In this document: one piece after another, positions 38,934 to 45,678 of the stretch
How positions within the stretch are numbered: the stretch's first letter is position 1
Layout of the letters: each line of letters opens with the position of its first letter
Assembly (NCBI GenBank): GCA_022508605.1
Contig: JAFLUX010000011.1
Span: forward strand, 1-48,095
Length of the DNA: 48,095 nucleotides
DNA from: Bacteroidales bacterium
Lineage (GTDB): Bacteria; Bacteroidota; Bacteroidia; Bacteroidales; UBA932
Direction of reading: 5' to 3'
Notes under the pieces: model-generated
What the model was told of the DNA's origin: nothing
What the model saw: only the letters and a program-made list of their open reading frames with translations
Database searches by the model: none
Made by a program: the position numbers and the translations under genes

Positions 38934-39800
38934 TCAGAAGCTCACCCCGGCCGAGAGGAGAAACGACCCTGCGACCGGCCCGATTGCGGGCAGCAGAGCC
39001 GCATCGAGGCGTATGCAGGAAATCTTCACGCCCACTCCCGCCGACACGAAGGAGGGAAGGGCCTTTTCCGCTTGCCCGTAGTGGTATCCGGCCCTGACGA
39101 ACACGAGGTCGGATATGCCGTATTCGGCCCCGAGTCCTGCCGTCACGGCCCCGTTGAACATGTAGCCGAGTTCGGCAGTCGCCGTAATGGCGCGTATCGG
39201 CCTTATGCTGCCGCCGACCGCTGCAAGCGAGGGCAGCGACCATCTTCCTCCGCCGTAGTCCGGCCCGCTTCCTATGTTGCGCACAGCTGCCCATGCACTC
39301 CATGCCTCTTTTTCATACATGGCGGAAATGTCGGCGCACAGGGCCGTCGCCGATGCATCGGGAGCAATGGCCGAGGATATGAAACGCAGCTTCATCCTGA
39401 CGGTCAGCGGCTGGACGATTCGGTATGCGGCACCCGCGGAGAACATCAGGTCGTATGGCTTGAACTGTCCCCTGATGGCCCCGTCTTCGCCGGTAATGCC
39501 GTATTCTCTGTCGATGAAATCCACGCACTCCGCATGCAGGATGAGCGAATTTCCGACACTGAACTTAGCCGAACCCCCGGCCAAGGTGCCGTCCACCGCA
39601 GAGGGCGCCCATTTGCCGAAAATGCCCCGGACATCCAGCACGGAGCCTGCGTCCATGTCGTAGCTGCTCTCCGTTCCCGTCGCTCCAAGAGACAGGGAGC
39701 GGCAGTCGGCTGGAACAAGCAGGGCGGGAAGTCCCTGTGCCGCTGCGGCTGCCGGAATCATGGCTGCCGCGAACAGAACTGCTGTAAGTCTTTTCATCAT
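38934..39800 (-). CDS. PorV/PorQ-like outer-membrane beta-barrel protein
   Basis: A 288-residue protein with a signal peptide (MMKRLTAVLFAAAMIPAAAAAQG) and repeated amphipathic strands ending in aromatic or Phe residues, the last being FLLSAGVSF. The opening LLVPADCRSLSLGATGTES resembles the start of PorV/PorQ family proteins, which act in the T9SS attachment complex; the match is by pattern only. Its position 6 bases behind a protease with a T9SS sorting domain supports a role in handling that protein. It is shorter than canonical PorV. Confidence 0.65.
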   Translation of the reverse strand: MMKRLTAVLFAAAMIPAAAAAQGLPALLVPADCRSLSLGATGTESSYDMDAGSVLDVRGIFGKWAPSAVDGTLAGGSAKFSVGNSLILHAECVDFIDREYGITGEDGAIRGQFKPYDLMFSAGAAYRIVQPLTVRMKLRFISSAIAPDASATALCADISAMYEKEAWSAWAAVRNIGSGPDYGGGRWSLPSLAAVGGSIRPIRAITATAELGYMFNGAVTAGLGAEYGISDLVFVRAGYHYGQAEKALPSFVSAGVGVKISCIRLDAALLPAIGPVAGSFLLSAGVSF

Positions 39801-39806
39801 AGGGCA

Positions 39807-42419
39807 TCAAATCTTTGCTATGGTTTGTTTCTCGTCTATTCCTCCTCCGGAGACATGCACGGTGTATGTGCCGGATGGCATGGCGCTCATGTCTATGGCA
39901 AGAGGGTGGAACGGGTCTATGCCGGAGCTTGACGAATACACGGTGGTCCCGGCCTTGTTGAAGATGCGCAGGGTGAACTCTCCGCTTTCCATCACCCGCA
40001 CGTTGAGCACGCTCTTCACGGGATTGGGGTACAGGGCGACGCTGCGCGAACTGTCCGGAACGAGCACGAGGAAAGACCCCTTGGCCTGCTCTCCGTTGGC
40101 GTCGGAAGCCGTGACTGTGATTTCCGTAATGCCGCAGGCTATGGCCGTGAGAGTATATTTCCCGCCGCTCGGGGCAAGATGCGCGATGCCTGTCGGAGAA
40201 TAGGATATGGCGTAGCTTAGCGTCTCGCCGTCTTCGTCGGCAAAATATTCCGAGAAATCTATGGATATGCTTTCTCCGGGAGCGGAAAGCAGTATGTCCT
40301 CTATTTCCCTTACCAGCACCGGAGCGTGGTTGGGAAGTATGGAATAGCGCAGAGTGAACTCCGATGCAAGTCCGTAGCTGTCTTCTGCCCGCAGTTTGAA
40401 GTCATAGGTCCCGTGAGGGGCGAGCACTGCGTTTATGGATACGTGCAGCTCGGTGGTGCCGCCGCCGCTTGCGTCCCCGGAGCTTTCGCAGCTGAGGGCG
40501 TCGGACCCGGGCTCCATGCTTATAGTGTAGTCGTGTCCGTCAGGCTCCTGAACGGTGATTGTGAACGCGGTTTTCTGGTCCGGACGCAAATGTATCTCTC
40601 CGGACAGCTCCGAGCTTATTTCAGGAGGAAGATTGCCGCCCGTCGTGATTTGTGCGATTTCCGAAAAAGCGGCCTTGTTGCCGGCATAGTCGGAGGCCAT
40701 TACGGCGGCATAGTAGGCAGTGTTGAATTTCAGCCCGCCTATGCTGCAATCCATAAGTTCTCCGGGCGCGGCGCGTCCGACGTCGACACGTGTGGTAGTC
40801 ACCGAAGACGGTATGTTGTCGGGGTCTATGGCTTCGAGCGCGCTCCTGTCTTCGGACAGGACCACGGTGCAGTAGTAGGCCTTCACGTCGTCCGGGTCGG
40901 AGGGCACTCTCCAGCTCAGCGTCACTTTGTTGGATATGGACTCCGCCGACTCGATTTCCCGCACCCGTTCAGGGGCCATGGTGCCTCCGTAGCTGAAGGA
41001 ACCCATCGCGTCCACGAGCGGACCTATCATGCCGAACTGGGGGGCCGAAGCCTCGTTCGCCCCCAGCAGGAGGCGTTCTTTCAGCATTTCGCTGGTGAAC
41101 CCTTCACCTCCGAAATAAGACACTATGAGCGCGGCCACTCCGGCCACCTGAGGGCAGGCCATGGAGGTGCCCTGCATCTCTCCGTATCTGCTTCCGCTTA
41201 TGCAGCTAAGCACCGTGGGACCGACATTCACGTCGCCTCCCGGGGCGCAGATGTCCACCCAGTCGCCGAAGTTGGAATAGTAGGCGCGGCTTCCGCGGGA
41301 GCTCACGGCCCCCACCGCCACCACGCTCGGATATTCCGCGAGGACTGAAAACTGCCTGCTGTCGTTGCCGGCGGCAAAGAGCACGAGTCCGCCTTTCATG
41401 GGGCTGTCGGCCCGCTGGTTGCCCTCCGCATCGCAGCCGGCATATTTGATGAAATAGTCTATCGCCGCCTTGGTCTCGGTGTGTCCTTCGTTGGACCCGG
41501 TGTACACATAGTCCCAGCTGTTGCTGGCTATCACGGCGCCGTTGTCGGCCGCCCATACGAATGCCTCGGCCTCGTTGCCTCCGAGCGACTTGGTGCCTGT
41601 TGGCGAACTCGGGTCTGGTACGTCACGCATGATTTCGCAGGAGAGCATACGCACGCCGGGGATGCCGTCACGACCTCCGGCTATGCCGCTGATGCCGGTG
41701 GCGTTGCCGTTCACGGCACCTATCACCCCGGCCACGAAAGAGCCGTGGTCGCCGGGCTGTATGTTGTATCCGACGTAACCCCTGATGAAACTCTTGCTGC
41801 CTCCCGCCCCGGCAGGCAGGCAGGCCGCCTCGAGGTCGGGATGGTCAAGCTGCACTCCTTCGTCGATGACTGCCACTATCACGTCAGGGCTGCCTGTGCA
41901 GTACCTCTCCCATACCGGCACCACGTTCACGTCTATGCCGGCCGTGTACTTGGCTCCGAGGGAGCCGTCGTTGTACAGCGCCCACTGCCTGTCCGCGAGC
42001 GGATCGTTGAAATACGCGGTCTTGCGCTTCCTGTGCACGGGACATGCGCGGACGATTCCCGGTATGCTGGACAAGTCATCCGCCGCCTTGGTGACGGGAA
42101 AACTGTCGTCTATGCTGAGGTAGTACCAGCGGTGGAGGCCTTCCGCCCTGTGGCGTTCCTCCCATTCTCCGGCATCGGGGAATACCCGTTCAGCGGACGC
42201 TATGCCGGCAGATGAAAAACTTTCCGGCAGGCCGCAGGCTTCGATTTCGGCAGACAGCTCCTCGGTCAGCTCGACCGAGATGATGCCCTCCTCAAAGGCG
42301 GATGCCGGGCTGGCCGCCTTCTCCTCGCCGGGAGGGGGCGTGTCGAGCGCCGTATTGCACGAGGCCGCCACGACAAGGCATGCTGAAAGCAGCAGAGCCT
42401 CAAGGGAGTTCGATCTCAT
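39807..42419 (-). CDS. Subtilisin-like protease, lipoprotein signal and T9SS sorting domain
   Basis: An 870-residue S8 family protease. The N-terminus has a lipobox-like signal (VVAASC, C21) and a stretch of about 120 residues that may be a propeptide. The catalytic triad is D186 (AVIDEGVQLDHPDL), H225 (DHGSFVAG) and S419 (GTSMACPQVAG), with oxyanion Asn352 (AAGNDS). A fibronectin III-like domain (about 480-595) and two Ig/cadherin-like regions (about 600-785) follow. The last 78 residues are a type A T9SS sorting domain with YPNP (797-800), an MSAMPSGTYTVHV segment and a basic C-terminal end. It follows the 231-residue gene by 4 bases. Confidence 0.9.
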   Translation of the reverse strand: MRSNSLEALLLSACLVVAASCNTALDTPPPGEEKAASPASAFEEGIISVELTEELSAEIEACGLPESFSSAGIASAERVFPDAGEWEERHRAEGLHRWYYLSIDDSFPVTKAADDLSSIPGIVRACPVHRKRKTAYFNDPLADRQWALYNDGSLGAKYTAGIDVNVVPVWERYCTGSPDVIVAVIDEGVQLDHPDLEAACLPAGAGGSKSFIRGYVGYNIQPGDHGSFVAGVIGAVNGNATGISGIAGGRDGIPGVRMLSCEIMRDVPDPSSPTGTKSLGGNEAEAFVWAADNGAVIASNSWDYVYTGSNEGHTETKAAIDYFIKYAGCDAEGNQRADSPMKGGLVLFAAGNDSRQFSVLAEYPSVVAVGAVSSRGSRAYYSNFGDWVDICAPGGDVNVGPTVLSCISGSRYGEMQGTSMACPQVAGVAALIVSYFGGEGFTSEMLKERLLLGANEASAPQFGMIGPLVDAMGSFSYGGTMAPERVREIESAESISNKVTLSWRVPSDPDDVKAYYCTVVLSEDRSALEAIDPDNIPSSVTTTRVDVGRAAPGELMDCSIGGLKFNTAYYAAVMASDYAGNKAAFSEIAQITTGGNLPPEISSELSGEIHLRPDQKTAFTITVQEPDGHDYTISMEPGSDALSCESSGDASGGGTTELHVSINAVLAPHGTYDFKLRAEDSYGLASEFTLRYSILPNHAPVLVREIEDILLSAPGESISIDFSEYFADEDGETLSYAISYSPTGIAHLAPSGGKYTLTAIACGITEITVTASDANGEQAKGSFLVLVPDSSRSVALYPNPVKSVLNVRVMESGEFTLRIFNKAGTTVYSSSSGIDPFHPLAIDMSAMPSGTYTVHVSGGGIDEKQTIAKI

Positions 42420-42423
42420 AGTT

Positions 42424-43119
42424 TCAATCGCTAAGTTGTTTGGCCAGGAAAATTACTAATTTTTCAAGAGAAATCGTGTCTTTCCACCTGATTTTTTCTT
42501 GTTTTATAAATTCCTGGGCCTTTTTCTTGTCCACTCCGGGGTAGTTGACGATTGCATTACGGGATGCTGGGATGAGGTTCCCGCCCACCCACAGGAAGCG
42601 CGATTCCTTGGTGGGAATCACCGGAGAAGAGTATTTGTTCGCATTGCTTTCGTCGATATTCTTCTTTATCAGGTTGGACCTGCCGTCCATCAGTATGGTG
42701 AGATTCATCGCCGATGCCGATGCTGAGGACACGCCGTATCCTATGTCCACTTTCGAGTACTTGTCCACATCGACCTCCATGCGGGACACCACGTATCCCT
42801 TGTCGAGCTCGGAAAGCAGCTTGTACAGTTTTCCCGACAGATTCACATACACGTCGTCCCCTGTCTTTACGGTGTAGACCTTGGACATGTCGGCCTGCAT
42901 TATCAGCCTGTCATTATCTATGAAAAACAGGCTTCCGTCCGTCACGGAAATGTTCAGCAGGGCATCCATGACAAGGCCTCCGTCCCGGGTGCGCGTGGTG
43001 CCGCTGCGGAAATTGTCGAACACGAAGGGCCAGCCTTCGCGCGGTTCGTAGTCCTGGGCCTCCGTCCGGAACTGGGCGCAGGCGCACAGGAAAAAAATAC
43101 ATAAGATACGGAATTTCAT
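42424..43119 (-). CDS. Secreted protein of unknown function
   Basis: A 231-residue exported protein (signal MKFRILCIFFLCACAQFRTEAQ). I do not recognise a family. The mature N-terminus YEPREGWPFVFDNFRSGTT is followed by a beta-rich part and a basic C-terminal helical region (KKKAQEFIKQEKIRWKDTISLEKLVIFLAKQL). The segment from GWPFVFDNF to VYVNLSGKLYKLL looks like a small beta domain with conserved aromatic residues. It is the first gene before the T9SS protease (4-base gap), so they are likely cotranscribed. No TAnnTTTG box is seen before it. Confidence 0.7.
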   Translation of the reverse strand: MKFRILCIFFLCACAQFRTEAQDYEPREGWPFVFDNFRSGTTRTRDGGLVMDALLNISVTDGSLFFIDNDRLIMQADMSKVYTVKTGDDVYVNLSGKLYKLLSELDKGYVVSRMEVDVDKYSKVDIGYGVSSASASAMNLTILMDGRSNLIKKNIDESNANKYSSPVIPTKESRFLWVGGNLIPASRNAIVNYPGVDKKKAQEFIKQEKIRWKDTISLEKLVIFLAKQLSD

Positions 43120-43133
43120 GGCTGTGTATTTTT

Positions 43134-43169
43134 GAAAAAGGGCCCGTCCGTTTCCGGGCAGGCCCTTTC
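43134..43169 (-). terminator. Hairpin terminator behind the SusCD unit
   Basis: The arms 43140-43150 (GGGCCCGTCCG) and 43155-43166 (CGGGCAGGCCC) pair apart from one wobble and one mismatch. On the minus strand the stem is followed by CTTTTTC. It lies 20 bases beyond the stop of the Calx-beta lipoprotein gene and closely resembles the hairpin at 604-641. Confidence 0.7.
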
Positions 43170-43186
43170 CGATATTGCTGTATCCT

Positions 43187-44140
43187 CTACTTCTTGACGA
43201 AGCGTGCGGGATAATTCGGGTTGAAATCGCCCCAAACGTTCATGTAGTAGTAGAACAGACCGTACATATACTCGCTCGGTATGCTGAGACCGTAGTTGGC
43301 GGTAGTGATGTACGAGCCGTCTTCCTGACGGTTGAACACTATGGTGTCCGGGCTGGCAATGAATATGTCGTTCGGATCGTCATAGGTGTAGACCGTGTAG
43401 TGCTCGTCGGGCACACCGCTGAAAGCGCTGGTGATGAGGTCTGCAAGGCTCTGCGGAGTGGGGATGGTGATGGTGCTCATGTCCTGCGCGACCTCGGCGT
43501 ACACACCGGGAATCTCATCGCTGTTCTTGCAGTAGGCTCCGTAGTAGTTGGGGTGCTGCCAAGGTGTGATGTAGTCTATCCAGACGCGGTACGGGTTGCC
43601 CTCGTAAGCGCTTATGGTGATGTCGAATGACGCATAGACGAAACTGCCGGAAGTGTTGAGGGTCACTGCGGAATAGGTGTAAGTCCCGAAAAGGTCCGTC
43701 AGAGGGTGGTCGAGGTCGGCCACCGTGACAGTACAGGCGCTCGATGCTCCGATTCTCACGTCATTGGTAGCGCTCTCGAGTTTTACCCTGAATGCGAGGT
43801 TGCCCGTGAATGTGCCGGGCTGTCCCGTGACGTTGAACTTGATGGCGAGGGAGTCGGTGCCCGCCGCGAAGTTCAGTACGCCGGAATTGTCGAGGGGAGT
43901 GAAGTCGACCCCGTTCTGTGCGGAGACTTCCGTGACGGTGTATGTGACCGTGCAGGCCCCGGCATGGTTGTACAGATGGACCGGTATGACCAGTTCAGTG
44001 CCGTTTACCGATTCGGCTACGCTGTAGCTCACGGCGTCCAGTGCCACATAAGGGGTCGTAGTGTATGTCCCGTACTTCGCACAGGAGGCGAGCGCAGCCA
44101 CGCCGGCTATCAATGCAAATATTCTGTTGATTGTTTTCAT
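43187..44140 (-). CDS. Calx-beta domain lipoprotein of the SusCD locus
   Basis: A 317-residue lipoprotein (signal ending ALASC, C20). Residues about 35-150 form a Calx-beta-like domain: alternating strands with the pattern SYSVAESVNGTELVIPVHLY, TVTYTVTEVSAQNGVDFTP, a LNFAAGTDSLAIKFNV strand and a C-terminal CTVTVADLD. The rest (about 155-317) is an aromatic-rich beta region of unknown type. As third gene after SusC and SusD it is placed like a surface glycan-binding protein (SusE/F-like); that role is inference. It lies 15 bases after susD. Confidence 0.75.
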   Translation of the reverse strand: MKTINRIFALIAGVAALASCAKYGTYTTTPYVALDAVSYSVAESVNGTELVIPVHLYNHAGACTVTYTVTEVSAQNGVDFTPLDNSGVLNFAAGTDSLAIKFNVTGQPGTFTGNLAFRVKLESATNDVRIGASSACTVTVADLDHPLTDLFGTYTYSAVTLNTSGSFVYASFDITISAYEGNPYRVWIDYITPWQHPNYYGAYCKNSDEIPGVYAEVAQDMSTITIPTPQSLADLITSAFSGVPDEHYTVYTYDDPNDIFIASPDTIVFNRQEDGSYITTANYGLSIPSEYMYGLFYYYMNVWGDFNPNYPARFVKK

Positions 44141-44155
44141 ACTTTGCTTTCGTTT

Positions 44156-45667
44156 TTAGATCTCGTCGTAACCGGGGTTCTGCTTGAGATTCTTGTTAAT
44201 CTTCATTTCGTGTGAAGGGACGGGCCACTGGAAATAATTGCTTCCGGCCTCGAACACCTTCTCCGTGAAGTAGGTGCCGTTCTGCACGACGTTGATTGCT
44301 CCGTCCTGTGCTGCGCGTCCGCTGAATCCTACGCCCCAGCGCTTCAGACAGCTCATGCGAAGACCCTCGCCGACGGTTTCCTTGAACCACTCTTTCCTGA
44401 TGTTGTCCACGTTCGCGATGGTGGTGCTGGCGCCGCGGGCGCTCTGGAGAGCGTTCAGGTCGGTGGTCGCTGCGCTGCTGTTGCCTGCTGCCAGCTCAGC
44501 CTCGGCGGCGATGAGGTACATCTCCGAGAGTTTGAAAGGCTTGGGAGCCTGGCGGCCGTTGCGAATGGGCGAGCTGACGAGAGCGGGGTTGCCGCGGAAC
44601 TTCACGAAGGTGTAGAAGTCTCCTGTGTAGTAGCGGCCGGAGAACAGCACGGGCACGGTATTGTCGAACCAGCATGCAAGACGTATGTCGTTCGGCTCAT
44701 AAGATTCGATAAGGGCCTTGGTGGGCAGGAAGTAGGGCCTGAAGCTCTCGCCTCCTTCCACGTTGGGGTCGTTCTGGGCATAAAGCCATGCCACGAAAGT
44801 GTTTCCGGTGAACTCCGTCATGGAGATTGCAAGCTGGATTATGGCCTCGCTGCCGTTGTCGTTGACGAAGTCGGCATTGAGCTCGGCAGCCGTCGAGGCA
44901 AGGGTGTAGGTGCCGCTGTCGATAATCTTGTGGGCATACTCCGCAGCCTTTGCATAATCCTGGGTATCGATGTAGTAACGTGCGTAGAGGGCGTTCACTG
45001 CGTCGATGGTAGGTTTTACCGAACGCACGGCTCCCTTTACTCCGGCGAGGTAGAATGCGGCGGAATCAAGATCGCTCTTGACTGCTTCGTAGACCGCCTT
45101 CACGCTTGCACGCGCGGGTTTTTCGTTCTGCTCATACTTCAGCACGAGCGGCACGCAGGGGTCGTTGTCTGCGGTGGAAGGGTTATATGCCTTTCCGAAT
45201 GCGCGGGCGAGGTTGAGATAGGAACTTGCGCGGGCGAAGAAGGTCTCGCCTTTCACGAGGTTGGTCGCGGCCCTGAGGTCGGCGCTCACGTCGTTCGCAG
45301 CCTCGAGGAATACGTTGTAGTTCTTGATGACGCTGTAGTTGCCGCTCCAGTAATCTTCCACGTCATAGTCGGAAGAAGTGAAGTTCTGGTCGGTCTTGTG
45401 TATGGGACCGTAGTTGTTGCCGAAGTCTATGGATGCGTTGAACGCATCGAACTGGAACTCTATGGGCAAGACATATCCACCGTTCTGTACGGCCCTGTAA
45501 GAACTCAGGATACCGTTTTCCATCGCGGTAAGGTTGGCAGCCGACTGAATCAGGGGCTCTCCCTCGGAGAAAGCGATTGCACTGCTGGGGGTCAAGTCCA
45601 GATTGCAAGAGGCGAAAGCGAACAAAGCCGGTGCAGCAACAAGTATATTGATAAAGCTCTTTTTCAT
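44156..45667 (-). CDS. SusD/RagB family outer-membrane lipoprotein
   Basis: Surface lipoprotein of 503 residues that closes over the SusC barrel and binds the nutrient. The signal ends FAFASC (C21). Family features: the N-terminal SusD-like region (LIQSAANLTAMENGILSSYRAVQNG), TPR-like helices such as FFARASSYLNLARAFGKAY and ALYARYYIDTQDYAKAAEYAHKII, and the C-terminal half with MYLIAAEAELAAGN, ARG and LRMSCLKRWG. I prefer ATG 45667 to 45676 because it gives the common MKK signal start. It lies 11 bases after SusC. The substrate cannot be read from it. Confidence 0.93.
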   Translation of the reverse strand: MKKSFINILVAAPALFAFASCNLDLTPSSAIAFSEGEPLIQSAANLTAMENGILSSYRAVQNGGYVLPIEFQFDAFNASIDFGNNYGPIHKTDQNFTSSDYDVEDYWSGNYSVIKNYNVFLEAANDVSADLRAATNLVKGETFFARASSYLNLARAFGKAYNPSTADNDPCVPLVLKYEQNEKPARASVKAVYEAVKSDLDSAAFYLAGVKGAVRSVKPTIDAVNALYARYYIDTQDYAKAAEYAHKIIDSGTYTLASTAAELNADFVNDNGSEAIIQLAISMTEFTGNTFVAWLYAQNDPNVEGGESFRPYFLPTKALIESYEPNDIRLACWFDNTVPVLFSGRYYTGDFYTFVKFRGNPALVSSPIRNGRQAPKPFKLSEMYLIAAEAELAAGNSSAATTDLNALQSARGASTTIANVDNIRKEWFKETVGEGLRMSCLKRWGVGFSGRAAQDGAINVVQNGTYFTEKVFEAGSNYFQWPVPSHEMKINKNLKQNPGYDEI

Positions 45668-45678
45668 ATCTGTCATAA

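Noticed and set aside
43127..43134. TATTTTTG promoter box on the plus strand
   Set aside because: It matches the consensus but points away from all nearby genes, which are on the minus strand, and overlaps the edge of a terminator. Probably chance.
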